Numbered from the stretch's first letter, positions 10,969 through 18,702 are shown. The stretch is 32,878 nucleotides of DNA from Jeotgalibacillus terrae (GCF_016908195.1 NZ_JAFBDK010000027.1:1-32878), one strand, 5' to 3'. Program-made: numbers and translations. The notes: a model not told the origin generated them from the sequence alone.

Positions 10969-11986
10969 GTGTGATCACCTCCACACCAACACTTGCTGCT
11001 TCCAGGAATTCAATCGCACGGTCAAGTTCATCTTGCTTACCGTGTAAATGAATAAAGAGTGAACCGTAAGCCCCGTTTTGAGTCTGTGAAATTTTCCCCT
11101 GCAGAATGTTCACCTGAAGGTCAAATGAACGGATTAGATTCGTAACGACCGGCTGCTCAGCTGATTCTCCAACGAATGTCAGCTTGATGACCCTGCCATC
11201 CTGATATTCATTCAGCAGATGCTCAATCGTATCTTTCGTTTCTTCAGGCTCAGTCACCTGTTGGACAAAACGTTTTGTAATATTTTCTTTCGGCTGTTTG
11301 AATACATCAAGAACATTGCCAAGTTCAACAACCTTCCCGCCTTCCATCACAGCAACGCGGTGACAGATCTTCCTGATCACGTGCATTTCGTGTGTGATCA
11401 GCACGATTGTCAGACCAAGGCGCTTGTTGATATCAACAAGCAGTTCAAGGATTGAATCAGTTGTCTGAGGATCAAGTGCTGACGTTGCCTCGTCACAAAG
11501 CAGCACTTCAGGGTCATTTGCAAGTGCTCTTGCAATCCCTACTCTCTGCTTCTGACCACCGCTGAGCTGAGCCGGATAAGCATCGCCACGTCCTTCAAGA
11601 CCAACCAGTTCAATCAGTTCATTTACTCTCTTCTGCCGTTCCTGTTTTGGGACACCGGCAATTTCAAGAGGGAAAGAAATGTTTTCACTCACAGTCCGTG
11701 ACCAGAGCAGATTGAAATGCTGGAAGATCATACTGATTTTCTGTCTTGCTTTTCTTAAGTCGCCGCCTTTAATGGACGAGATCAGTTTGCCATTAATATC
11801 TACTTTTCCTTCTGACGGCTGCTCAAGACCGTTCAGCATCCGGATCAGCGTACTTTTACCGGCGCCGCTGTATCCGATCACACCGAAGATCTCGCCTTCT
11901 TTTATTTTTAAATTGACTTTATCGACTGCCGTCAGCGAGCCGGTTTTTGTTTTGAATACTTTTTTTACATCTGAGATGGTTATCAT
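10961..11986 (-). CDS. metN: Methionine ABC transporter ATP-binding protein MetN
   Basis: ATPase energising methionine uptake. The 341-aa protein has Walker A GYSGAGKST (38-46), signature LSGGQKQRVGIARAL, Walker B VLLCDEATSALD and the H-loop ITHEMHV. The last roughly 80 residues (after TEPEETKDTIEH) form the NIL/ACT-like domain that binds methionine and mediates trans-inhibition in studied MetN proteins. It is the first gene of metNPQ and its expression is governed by the upstream SAM-I riboswitch. Confidence 0.96.
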   Translation of the reverse strand: MITISDVKKVFKTKTGSLTAVDKVNLKIKEGEIFGVIGYSGAGKSTLIRMLNGLEQPSEGKVDINGKLISSIKGGDLRKARQKISMIFQHFNLLWSRTVSENISFPLEIAGVPKQERQKRVNELIELVGLEGRGDAYPAQLSGGQKQRVGIARALANDPEVLLCDEATSALDPQTTDSILELLVDINKRLGLTIVLITHEMHVIRKICHRVAVMEGGKVVELGNVLDVFKQPKENITKRFVQQVTEPEETKDTIEHLLNEYQDGRVIKLTFVGESAEQPVVTNLIRSFDLQVNILQGKISQTQNGAYGSLFIHLHGKQDELDRAIEFLEAASVGVEVITHD

Positions 11987-12017
11987 ACCATCACCTACTT
12001 TCGTAAATTAACTTATT

Positions 12018-12067
12018 ATCCCGTTAAAGTGGCAGAATGGAAAAGTGCCACTGTTTTGAGGCGGGAT
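12018..12067 (-). promoter_or_regulatory. Second nested hairpin in metN leader
   Basis: Between the riboswitch terminator and metN, the minus-strand RNA can form an outer stem ATCCCG/CGGGAT (12067-12062 with 12023-12018) enclosing an inner stem AGTGGCA/TGCCACT (12052-12046 with 12034-12028). No T-run follows, so it is not an obvious terminator. Role unknown. RNA stabilisation or translation control are possible. Confidence 0.45.
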
Positions 12068-12085
12068 ACCTTTTATGTGAAATAC

Positions 12086-12119
12086 AAAACGCCTTTCTGC
12101 GTGATGAGCAGAAAGGCGT
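12086..12119 (-). terminator. Riboswitch-controlled attenuator terminator of metNPQ
   Basis: A 12-bp perfect stem (12119-12108 with 12100-12089, loop of seven) followed by TTTTG and T-rich sequence. Its 5' arm CTTTCT can alternatively pair with GAGAAAG at the 3' edge of the aptamer, the usual antiterminator arrangement. Confidence 0.9.
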
Positions 12120-12137
12120 CCAAAATTAAACGGCTTT

Positions 12138-12240
12138 CTCTCATCTGCCAGGTGTTAACCTGTGTGACTTGGCACCTTTCCAGTAAACTGTCGGTTGCCG
12201 GGCTTCATAGGGCACTTCCCTCCGCCGCTCTTGATAAGAG
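12138..12240 (-). ncRNA. SAM-I (S-box) riboswitch upstream of metNPQ
   Basis: On the minus strand the conserved S-box elements appear in order: P1 5' strand CTCTTATCAAGAG, then GGCGGAGGGA, the P2 region with ATGAAGCCCGGCAACC, GGTGCCAA, and the P1 3' strand GATGAGAG. P1 pairs eight bases with a single G-U. When S-adenosylmethionine binds, P1 is stabilised and the downstream terminator forms, switching off methionine import. Family knowledge and the metNPQ context agree fully. Confidence 0.96.
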
Positions 12241-12281
12241 TTTTGCGTATTAAGTTAGTAGTCATTAAGAGTACGAGACAA

Positions 12282-12311
12282 ATCGTATCATGATCTTAAA
12301 TTTACTGTCAA
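12282..12311 (-). promoter_or_regulatory. metN: Promoter of the SAM-I riboswitch/metNPQ transcript
   Basis: TTGACA (12311-12306), an 18-bp spacer and TACGAT (12287-12282), with TG one base upstream of the -10 (extended -10). Transcription would start about 35 bp before the aptamer. Confidence 0.75.
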
Positions 12312-12328
12312 CGAATTTTTTTCAAAAT

Positions 12329-12348
12329 TGCACATTTACTTTTGTGCA
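12329..12348 (-). terminator. Weak hairpin at the yusE stop
   Basis: TGCACA/TGTGCA (12348-12343 with 12334-12329) with an 8-nt loop, followed by ATTTTG and an A/T-rich tract. It overlaps the 3' end of yusE and also lies just upstream of the met promoter. The short stem makes it a weak candidate. Confidence 0.35.
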
Positions 12349-12665
12349 GGTTCCTGGGACAGCTGTCCAAATGCCTCAAAGATTGTCGGCACTGATTCGA
12401 ATTTATAGATTTTTTCAACCATCTGCCCATCCTTAAAAAGCAGCAGACATGGTACGCTTTCAATTTTATACCTTTCTGCCAGCGGCTCTACATAATTCAG
12501 GTCCGCTTTTCCGATATCCGTATCTGTTACAGCTGCTGCTGTGACTTCGAGCATTTTACCGGCCAGCTTACACGTTCCGCACATCGGTGTGTACAGATAC
12601 ATGGCTGATTGTTTACCTGATTCAAGTCTTTGATCGAGGTCTTTGATCGTCCATTCTTTTATCAT
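12336..12665 (-). CDS. yusE: Thioredoxin-like protein YusE
   Basis: The 109-aa thioredoxin-fold protein has a CGTC redox motif (C29-C32 in YTPMCGTCKL) and the cis-Pro loop in ESVPCLLLF, which here also carries a Cys. No signal peptide is present, so it should be cytosolic. It starts by one-base overlap with the yusF stop (TAATG), implying translational coupling. YusE and YusF are paired in the same order in B. subtilis between metNPQ and gcvH. The substrate is unknown. The CGTC motif resembles that of other small Bacillales thioredoxin-like proteins. Confidence 0.88.
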   Translation of the reverse strand: MIKEWTIKDLDQRLESGKQSAMYLYTPMCGTCKLAGKMLEVTAAAVTDTDIGKADLNYVEPLAERYKIESVPCLLLFKDGQMVEKIYKFESVPTIFEAFGQLSQEPAQK

Positions 12666-13021
12666 TAAAGATTCATCCTTTTTTCAAGAAACTCTGTGTA
12701 GATATCTATATTTGCACCTGCAAGTATAACTGCAAGATGCTGCTCTGGCGCTGTTGCAACTTCCCTGTAAGCTCTGTCAATATACAGGTGATCCGCTTCA
12801 GGCATTTCTCTTTTGAACTGTTTACGGAGTTTCTCTCCAGCATCATCAGCATCTACAAGTACATACACATCTTTTTCATACAATTCATCAATCAATTCAT
12901 CCATCTTTGTCAGGCTGATTGTGCCGTTTGTACAAATGATATCTACGGGTTCTCTGATGATCGGCTGTACTTTCCGTTTATCAGACTTCCCCTCAACAAT
13001 AATAACCTTCTTGCACTCCAT
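12665..13021 (-). CDS. yusF: Toprim-domain protein YusF
   Basis: A stand-alone Toprim domain of 118 aa. The catalytic Glu is in IIVEGKSDK (E10), and the metal-binding DxD is D57-A-D59 in LVDADDAGEKLRKQ. The Toprim fold is shared with primases, topoisomerases and the 5S rRNA maturase RNase M5. The small OLD/M5-like layout suggests a nuclease or nucleotidyl-transfer activity, but the real substrate of YusF is not established. It lies directly before yusE. Confidence 0.88.
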   Translation of the reverse strand: MECKKVIIVEGKSDKRKVQPIIREPVDIICTNGTISLTKMDELIDELYEKDVYVLVDADDAGEKLRKQFKREMPEADHLYIDRAYREVATAPEQHLAVILAGANIDIYTEFLEKRMNL

Positions 13022-13160
13022 TTTCCATCACACCCTCACCTAAGGATCTCACGGCTTTCTAACATGGTATGCTGCTGATTTAATTGTCGCCTGTACGCTT
13101 TGGAAATGCAAGTAAATGAGATTCGAAATTCCTGCCCGGATGCGGACGATTGAGTTCTCA

Positions 13161-13307
13161 CAGCAGTCAATGCGGTTCTCACTGCAGCCAGCGGACGTTT
13201 TACAGCAGTCAGTCCGGGTGTATCAGACAGTTAGCGGGCCGAACACAGCAGCCAGATCAGAAAACACAACAACCAAAACAAAATTCCAGCAGCTGGCCAA
13301 TCACAAA
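13161..13307. repeat. Degenerate 21-bp tandem array A
   Basis: Seven consecutive units of about 21 bp (starts at 13161, 13182, 13203, 13224, 13246, 13267, 13287), each opening with CAGCAG or a close variant and then a GC-rich variable half. Unit lengths are 20-22 bp. The period is two helical turns. The array fills most of the gap between gcvH and yusF, and the open frames through it (seven-residue period) look like by-products. Confidence 0.7.
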
Positions 13308-13316
13308 TTCCCAACT

Positions 13317-13345
13317 AAAAAACCGCCCACCAAAAAGGTGAACGG
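13317..13345 (-). terminator. Terminator of gcvH
   Basis: Minus-strand stem of nine pairs (13345-13337 with 13331-13323, two G-U) around a TTTTT loop, followed by six T. It begins nine bases past the gcvH stop. Confidence 0.9.
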
Positions 13346-13353
13346 CACAAGAA

Positions 13354-13737
13354 TCAGTCTTCGTCAGTCATTTTGTCATATGCTTCAGCATCCATCAGTT
13401 CATCAACCTCTGACTCATCAGAAAGTTCAACGACGACCATCCATGCTTTTTCATATGGTGATTCGTTTACGTACTCAGGGCTGTCTTCAAGGTCTTCATT
13501 AACCTCTACAACTTTACCGCTGACTGGTGCATAAAGCTCTGATACCGTTTTTACAGACTCAACGCTGCCAAATGGCTCGTCTGATTTAAGCTCGTCTCCA
13601 ACTTCTGGAAGCTCAACGAATACGATATCGCCAAGTTCAGATTGTGCGAACTCAGTGATTCCGATTCGTGCTTTACCGTCTTCAACTTTTACCCATTCGT
13701 GCTCTTCTGAATAACGCAATTCTTTTGGTGAACTCAT
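13354..13737 (-). CDS. gcvH: Glycine cleavage system H protein
   Basis: Lipoyl carrier that shuttles the aminomethyl group between P, T and L proteins of glycine cleavage. In Bacillus it is also the lipoyl donor intermediate from which LipL transfers lipoate to E2 subunits. The 127-aa protein has the lipoylation site K63 in [24 protein letters not shown] before it, and the usual C-terminal [15 protein letters not shown]. The start is preceded by GGAGGG. It stands apart from the other gcv genes, as in B. subtilis, and has its own terminator. Confidence 0.97.
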   Translation of the reverse strand: MSSPKELRYSEEHEWVKVEDGKARIGITEFAQSELGDIVFVELPEVGDELKSDEPFGSVESVKTVSELYAPVSGKVVEVNEDLEDSPEYVNESPYEKAWMVVVELSDESEVDELMDAEAYDKMTDED

Positions 13738-13821
13738 GTACTTTCCCTCCGCATACGAATTGATTACTATACTACTTCATATTGGCATAACAGGTGCCTG
13801 AAAACAAGAATTGTTTACGAA

Positions 13822-14181
13822 TTAGCCCAGCCATTTTTCTTCAAATTCAGGTTCCTTAAATCCAACCGTTACATTTTCACCATCAGTCGTCAGTGGACGC
13901 TTGATCAGCTTACCGTCTGAAGCAAGCAGTTCGAGCTTTTCATCATCTGACATTTCCGGAAGTTTATCTTTCAGACCCAGCTCGCGGTACTTTACGCCGC
14001 TTGTGTTAAAGAACTTTTTCAGCTCAAGGCCGCTTTTTTTATGTAGCGCCTCCAGCTCTTCTTTTGAAGGCGGTGAGTCAATCAGGTGAATTTCCTCGTA
14101 AGAAACCTCCTGCTGATCAAGCCATTTTTTTGCTTTACGGCAGGTGCCGCATTTTGGGTATGTGTAAAAAGTAATTGCCAT
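13822..14181 (-). CDS. yusI: ArsC/Spx-family protein YusI
   Basis: A 119-aa thioredoxin-fold protein of the ArsC/Spx family, with the redox pair C11-C14 in YPKCGTCRKA, the NTSGVKYRELGL segment and the conserved LIKRPLTTDG loop containing the cis-Pro. Despite the family name there is no evidence for arsenate reduction. The C-terminal WLG tail is typical of the YusI/YffB-like branch. ATG 14181 has AAAGGAGG eight bases upstream. The longer frame would start at TTG 14187. It follows the arsR gene by 15 bp, so it may be in that operon. Confidence 0.9.
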   Translation of the reverse strand: MAITFYTYPKCGTCRKAKKWLDQQEVSYEEIHLIDSPPSKEELEALHKKSGLELKKFFNTSGVKYRELGLKDKLPEMSDDEKLELLASDGKLIKRPLTTDGENVTVGFKEPEFEEKWLG

Positions 14182-14196
14182 GTTCAATTCCTCCTT

Positions 14197-14499
14197 TTAA
14201 TAACAGCGATCTTCAACTGTAATAATCAAATGCTTTAATTGTGCGAGCGCTCCTTCAAGCGCAAGCGAGTAGTTCCGCTGCGTGCCAAACTGCTCCATTT
14301 TCAAAATACCCTGTTCTCTCAGGATTTTCAAATGGTGAGACACAGCCGGGCGTGATAATGGAAGTTTTTCTGTCAGTTCATTGACTGTCATGGAATCTGT
14401 ATCTGAAAGCATCAGCACAATATCCTGCCGATACGGATCACTTAATGCCTGGAATAATGGAATGCAATCGCGGAATGCTTTTTCTGCCTGCTCCCCCAT
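14197..14499 (-). CDS. ArsR-family winged-helix repressor
   Basis: The 100-aa DNA-binding protein has the ArsR winged-helix motif (TVNELTEKLPLSRPAVSHHLKILREQG) across the middle of the chain. There is no CxC-type metal site like that of ArsR or CadC, so the inducer may be non-metal. ATG 14499 is chosen because GAGGTG precedes it by six bases, while the longer frame would begin at the GTG inside that site. It lies between a dehydrogenase gene (25-bp gap) and yusI (15-bp gap), all co-directional. A good operator lies over the promoter of the unit, so autoregulation is likely. Confidence 0.88.
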   Translation of the reverse strand: MGEQAEKAFRDCIPLFQALSDPYRQDIVLMLSDTDSMTVNELTEKLPLSRPAVSHHLKILREQGILKMEQFGTQRNYSLALEGALAQLKHLIITVEDRCY

Positions 14500-14524
14500 T
14501 GGTGTCACCTCGATTCTGCAACTA

Positions 14525-15295
14525 TTATACCCGCTCCTGCGTTTTTCTCACAATCCCTGCTGCAGCTGACCTTGAAATCAGACGGCTCGCCCGCGACTGA
14601 AGCTTATTCATACCACCCGGGATAATCTGTTTTTTACCATTCATGAATTCGATATATGCAATTTTAGCAACTGCCTGCGGTTTCATCGTTCCGCCTTTAA
14701 ACAGTTTTGAATCATTGAGTTCAGCCTGATCTTTAAATCCGGTGCTCGTAGGTCCCGGATACAGTCCTGACACCTGCACACCATGGTCTGCCCATTCATT
14801 ATCGAGCGCTTCTGTCAACGATTTAACATATGCCTTCGAAGCATAATAAACAGCCATCAGCGGTCCCGGAAAAAAGGCTGCTGTTGAAGCAACATTCAGG
14901 ATTTTCCCCTGGCCTGCATCAACCATTTTTATACCGAATAACTTTGTCAGTTCAGTCAGAGATGTGATATTCAGCTGAATCATCTCCTGCTCTTTTTGGA
15001 GATCTGTCTTATGAAATTCACCGAACAATCCAACGCCGGCATTGTTGATCAGGATATCTACAGACAAATCCTGAGCTGTTATCTCATCATAAAGCTTTTG
15101 CGCAGAACCTGATTTGGACAGATCACTCTTAAAAACATTCACCTGAATCGTGTATTTATCAGCCAGTTCTGCTGCCAGACCTTTCAGCTTATCCTCACTT
15201 CTCGCCGCGAGAATCAGATTATAACCATTCTCAGCATACAGCTTTGCAAACTCTTTCCCAATCCCGCCTGATGCACCTGTGATTAATACATTCAT
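14525..15295 (-). CDS. Short-chain dehydrogenase/reductase (DltE-like)
   Basis: Classical SDR of 256 aa. It has the NAD(P)-binding TGASGGIGKEF near residue 6, the INNAGVG motif, the catalytic Ser region NVASTAAF and the YxxxK pair in VYYASKAYVKSL. It is most similar in layout to the DltE/YqjQ group, whose substrates are mostly unknown. It is the first gene of a unit with an ArsR repressor, promoter and operator, so it is probably induced by the repressor's ligand. This gene and arsR are absent from the B. subtilis gene order here. Confidence 0.9.
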   Translation of the reverse strand: MNVLITGASGGIGKEFAKLYAENGYNLILAARSEDKLKGLAAELADKYTIQVNVFKSDLSKSGSAQKLYDEITAQDLSVDILINNAGVGLFGEFHKTDLQKEQEMIQLNITSLTELTKLFGIKMVDAGQGKILNVASTAAFFPGPLMAVYYASKAYVKSLTEALDNEWADHGVQVSGLYPGPTSTGFKDQAELNDSKLFKGGTMKPQAVAKIAYIEFMNGKKQIIPGGMNKLQSRASRLISRSAAAGIVRKTQERV

Positions 15296-15316
15296 AATAA
15301 AACACCCTTTCTGTTT

Positions 15317-15342
15317 ATATGTTTAAACGTTTGAACATATAG
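15317..15342. promoter_or_regulatory. 26-bp palindromic operator of the SDR-arsR unit
   Basis: Half-sites TATATGTTTAAAC and GTTTGAACATATA face each other with one mismatch per half. The element overlaps the downstream side of the -10 box. Size and AT-rich symmetry fit ArsR-family operators, and the encoded repressor is the obvious candidate to bind. Confidence 0.75.
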
Positions 15343-15367
15343 TAAAGGGTTGTCTTTGGAATGTCAA
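15340..15367 (-). promoter_or_regulatory. Promoter of SDR-arsR-yusI
   Basis: TTGACA (15367-15362), a 16-bp spacer and TACTAT (15345-15340), about 45 bp before the SDR start and overlapped by the palindrome, so bound repressor would block polymerase. Confidence 0.75.
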
Positions 15368-15385
15368 TTTGAAATGCTCACTCAT

Positions 15386-15417
15386 AAAAAAAGAACCGCC
15401 TGATTGTCAGACGGCTC
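15386..15417 (-). terminator. Terminator of fadNAE
   Basis: Minus-strand stem of 11 pairs (15417-15407 with 15403-15393, two G-U) with a CAA loop and seven T. It lies about 50 bp past the fadE stop. Confidence 0.92.
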
Positions 15418-15468
15418 CTTTGCATATTGTTTAAGCTCTTAGCATTGGCTGTGACTTATTTATTAACT

Positions 15469-17253
15469 TCACACGACAAACTTTTCAGCGTCGATCAGCT
15501 TAGCTGCTGCTTCACGCTTAACCGGGATCAGGTTAACCGGTGTGAAACGCGTGAACTTGCGCAGTGCAGAAAGCATCATGCGAAGTGAATCTCCGCTTTC
15601 AGCAGCAATCAGTGTTTCTTTTGCATGCTGTTCAATTTCATTGAAAGCTTCCTGACAGAAGATCTGTGTATAAAGAACTTTCTGCTGGTTCTTTTCAAGG
15701 CCTGACTTTTCAACTGCTTTTTGCGTACGGAGCAGTGAAGATTCCATCGCATAGGCAAGTGAAACGATATCAGCAATATTCACAAGAACTTCCTGCTCTG
15801 CTTCAAGTGCTTTGCCGTATTTCTGAGCTGCAAGACCGGCAGCAAGTAAACCGATTTTTTTCGCGTTTTTCACAAGATATTCTTCCTGCTTCAACGGCTC
15901 GTCACTGATCTCTTCAGGCATCATTGACATTAATTCTTCCTGAAGCGCCTGAGCTTTCTGAAGAAGCGGCAGTTCACCTTTCATTGCTTTACGCAGGTAT
16001 GTGCCAGGCACTAACAGACGGTTAATTTCATTTGTTCCTTCAAAGATACGGTTGATACGTGAATCGCGGTAGATACGCTCTACTTCATATTCCTGCATAA
16101 AACCGTAACCGCCGTGAAGCTGTACTGCCTCATCCGCAATGTAATCAAGCGATTCTGTACCGAATACTTTGTTCAGTGAACATTCGATTGCGTATTCAGC
16201 AATTGATTTTGCCACTTCTTTACCGTCTTTAATTTCTTCATCAGACAGCTGGCTCATACGGTCTTCGAACAGCCCAACTGTACGGTATACTGAACTTTCT
16301 GTTGCATAAAGTTTAGCACCCATTGTCGCAAGCTTTTCTTTTGTCAGGTTAAAACTTGAGATAGGTGTATTAAACTGCTTACGCTCGTTTGTGTACTTCA
16401 CTGCAAGCTCAAGTGCACGCTTTGAAGCTCCAACAGTACCTACTCCAAGCTTATAACGACCAATGTTCAGGATGTTAAAGGCGATCACGTGACCCTTGCC
16501 TGCTTCACCAAGAAGGTTTTCAATAGGTACTTCAGCATCTTCAAGAATCAGCGTACGAGTTGAAGAACTCTTAATACCCATCTTCTTCTCTTCAGCACCG
16601 ACTGATACGCCATTAAAATCGCGTTCTACGATAAAAGTAGAGAAATGCTCGCCGTCGATTTTTGCATAGACAACAAATACGTCAGCGAAACCTGCGTTTG
16701 TGATCCACTGCTTTTCACCATTTAACACATAGTGAGTACCAGCTTCATTTAACTTAGCAGTTGTTTTCGCACCAAGTGCATCAGAACCTGAACCCGGCTC
16801 AGTCAGTGCATAAGCTGCAATTTTCTCACCTGTAGCAAGCAGTGGCAGATACTTCTGCTTCTGATCTTCGTTACCGAAAAGAACGATTGGCAGAGACCCG
16901 ATTCCAACGTGTGCACCGTGAGTGATTGAGAAACCGCCCGCGCGTGACATTTTTTCAGCAATAAGCGCTGAGCTGACCTTATCAAGTCCAAGGCCGCCGT
17001 ACTCTTCAGGCACGTCTGCACCAAGAAGACCAAGATCCCCTGCTTTTTTCAGCAGCTTAACTGAACGGTCAAATTCATGATTTTCAATGTGCTCTACTTC
17101 AGGAACGACTTCGTTGATCACATAGTCTTCAGTTGTTTTGGCAATCATTTTCTGTTCGTCTGTATAATCCTCCGGTGTGAATACGTTTGCCGCTTCAACA
17201 TCCTCAATTAGAAAGCTGCCGCCTTTTACCAATGCTTTTGTTTCGTTTGACAT
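15469..17253 (-). CDS. fadE: Acyl-CoA dehydrogenase FadE
   Basis: FAD-dependent enzyme of the first beta-oxidation step, acyl-CoA to trans-2-enoyl-CoA. The 594-aa product has the signature YALTEPGSGSDALGAKT, the TNAGFADVFVVYAK segment, GGYGFMQEYEVERIYRDSRI and GTNEINRLL. The roughly 190-residue C-terminal extension is typical of the Bacillus YusJ-type enzyme. ATG 17253 is well supported (AAAGGAGGAA upstream). The longer frame adds 54 residues translated from an interspersed repeat and is rejected. Third gene of fadNAE. Confidence 0.95.
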   Translation of the reverse strand: MSNETKALVKGGSFLIEDVEAANVFTPEDYTDEQKMIAKTTEDYVINEVVPEVEHIENHEFDRSVKLLKKAGDLGLLGADVPEEYGGLGLDKVSSALIAEKMSRAGGFSITHGAHVGIGSLPIVLFGNEDQKQKYLPLLATGEKIAAYALTEPGSGSDALGAKTTAKLNEAGTHYVLNGEKQWITNAGFADVFVVYAKIDGEHFSTFIVERDFNGVSVGAEEKKMGIKSSSTRTLILEDAEVPIENLLGEAGKGHVIAFNILNIGRYKLGVGTVGASKRALELAVKYTNERKQFNTPISSFNLTKEKLATMGAKLYATESSVYRTVGLFEDRMSQLSDEEIKDGKEVAKSIAEYAIECSLNKVFGTESLDYIADEAVQLHGGYGFMQEYEVERIYRDSRINRIFEGTNEINRLLVPGTYLRKAMKGELPLLQKAQALQEELMSMMPEEISDEPLKQEEYLVKNAKKIGLLAAGLAAQKYGKALEAEQEVLVNIADIVSLAYAMESSLLRTQKAVEKSGLEKNQQKVLYTQIFCQEAFNEIEQHAKETLIAAESGDSLRMMLSALRKFTRFTPVNLIPVKREAAAKLIDAEKFVV

Positions 17254-17288
17254 GAAAAATTCCTCCTTTGTTTGTTTTGCTTTATGAA

Positions 17289-17420
17289 CGCTGCTCCTTT
17301 CGCTCCAGGCGGACGCTTTCCGCAGGGCCGGCGGTGAGCCTCCTCGAGCTTCGCTCTGCGGGGTCTCACCTGTCCGACTTCTCCTGCTGGAGTCGCCACC
17401 TTCCGCTCCAGTCACAGCTG
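17289..17420. repeat. GC-rich interspersed repeat inside the fadNAE operon
   Basis: About 130 bp of GC-rich sequence unlike its surroundings, with GCTTTCCGC, GTGAGCCTCCTCG, TGCGGGGTCTCAC and CCTTCCGCTCCA blocks. From memory, this block order is a widespread intergenic repeat of Bacillus and relatives. The centre can fold through GTGAG.CC/GG..CTCAC. It lies between fadA and fadE and may affect transcript stability or termination. The boundaries are approximate. Confidence 0.75.
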
Positions 17421-17462
17421 AATTTAACTGACTAAAGGTTATGACAAGCTATCAAAATATCA

Positions 17463-18641
17463 TTAATTAATCATTTCGAAGACGCCGGCTGCGCCCATAC
17501 CGCCGCCGATACACATCGTGACAACGCCGAATTGCTGCTGTCTACGCTTTAGTTCATGCAGCAGTGACAGCGTCAGCTTTGCACCTGTACAGCCAAGCGG
17601 GTGGCCAAGTGCAATCGCACCGCCGTTTACATTTACAATCTCTTCATTCAGTCCAAGCTGTCTGATGACCTGAATTGACTGTGAAGCAAAGGCTTCATTC
17701 AGTTCGAACAGATCAATATCAGAAAGCGAAAGTCCTGCAAGCTTCAGTGCTTTTGGAATCGCTTCTACAGGTCCGACACCCATGATTTCAGGTGGTACAC
17801 CGCCAACAGCGAATGAACGGAATTTTGCGATCGGCTTCAATCCAAGAGCTTCTGCTTTTTCGCGTTCCATCACCATCAGTGCAGCTGCGCCGTCACTTGT
17901 CTGTGAAGCGTTACCCGCTGTTACTGAACCGGTAGTTGAGAAGGCCGGACGAAGCTTAGCCAAAGACTCAACTGATGAATCAGGACGTACACCTTCATCT
18001 CTTGAGAAAGTGAATGTTTCTTCTTTCATTTTATGATCTTTTCCTACTGTACGGCGTGTGACTTCAACCGGAACGATTTCTTCGTCAAACACACCGCCAT
18101 GTACTGCTTTTGCAGCCTTCTGGTGACTTCTGACTGCGAATGCATCCTGGTCTTCACGTGAGATGCCGTATTTTTTTGCTACTTCTTCTGCTGTGTGACC
18201 CATGCTCATATAGTATTCAGGCATGTCTTCAGCAATAATTGAATTTGGACGGACTGTGTGACCCATCATCGGGACAAGGCTCATTGACTCTGCCCCACCT
18301 GCAATGATTGTGTCAGCATGACCGAGCATGATGCGCTCTGCACCGTAAGCGATTGACTGCAGTCCTGATGAACAGTAGCGGTTAATTGTGATCGCCGGGA
18401 CTGTGTAATTCAGACCTGCAAGTGCACCGATATTACGGGCCATGTTCATACCCTGTTCTGCTTCAGGCATTGCACATCCGAAAATCAGGTCATCAATTTC
18501 ACCGTCATAGTTTCCTGCACGCTTTAATGTTTCTCTAACTGCCAGTGCGCCGAGGTCATCCGGGCGTACATGAGCAAGTGATCCTTTTTTTGCTTTACCG
18601 ACCGGAGTTCTTGCTCCGGCAACAATTACTGCTTCACGCAT
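17463..18641 (-). CDS. fadA: Acetyl-CoA C-acyltransferase (3-ketoacyl-CoA thiolase) FadA
   Basis: Thiolase that cleaves 3-ketoacyl-CoA to acetyl-CoA and a shortened acyl-CoA. The 392-aa protein has the nucleophile C90 (NRYCSSGLQ), H347 (ALGHPLGCTGA) and the general-base Cys 377 (MCIGGGMGAA). AAAGGGGGAG precedes the ATG. It is the middle gene of fadN-fadA-fadE. The 129-bp gap to fadN contains a perfect 7-bp hairpin at 18681-18702. Confidence 0.97.
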   Translation of the reverse strand: MREAVIVAGARTPVGKAKKGSLAHVRPDDLGALAVRETLKRAGNYDGEIDDLIFGCAMPEAEQGMNMARNIGALAGLNYTVPAITINRYCSSGLQSIAYGAERIMLGHADTIIAGGAESMSLVPMMGHTVRPNSIIAEDMPEYYMSMGHTAEEVAKKYGISREDQDAFAVRSHQKAAKAVHGGVFDEEIVPVEVTRRTVGKDHKMKEETFTFSRDEGVRPDSSVESLAKLRPAFSTTGSVTAGNASQTSDGAAALMVMEREKAEALGLKPIAKFRSFAVGGVPPEIMGVGPVEAIPKALKLAGLSLSDIDLFELNEAFASQSIQVIRQLGLNEEIVNVNGGAIALGHPLGCTGAKLTLSLLHELKRRQQQFGVVTMCIGGGMGAAGVFEMIN

Positions 18642-18680
18642 TGTGCTCCCCCTTTAATGCTAGAATGATCTGATTAGACC

Positions 18681-18702
18681 GTCGAACTGCGCTCCGTTCG
18701 AC
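18681..18702. repeat. Intercistronic hairpin between fadN and fadA
   Basis: GTCGAAC (18681-18687) and GTTCGAC (18696-18702) form a perfect 7-bp stem with an 8-nt loop and no T-run. It is more likely an RNA stability or processing element than a terminator. Confidence 0.45.

Noticed and set aside
12018-12067. Nested met leader hairpin as a second riboswitch terminator
   Set aside because: No T-run follows on the minus strand, so it does not qualify as a rho-independent terminator.
13116-13502. Plus-strand frames across array A and gcvH
   Set aside because: The frames are produced by the 21-bp repeat period and the antisense of gcvH. No start signal is present.
17254-17415. 54-residue N-terminal extension of FadE
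   Set aside because: It is translated from the GC-rich interspersed repeat. The internal ATG at 17253 has a strong ribosome-binding site and gives the normal family length.
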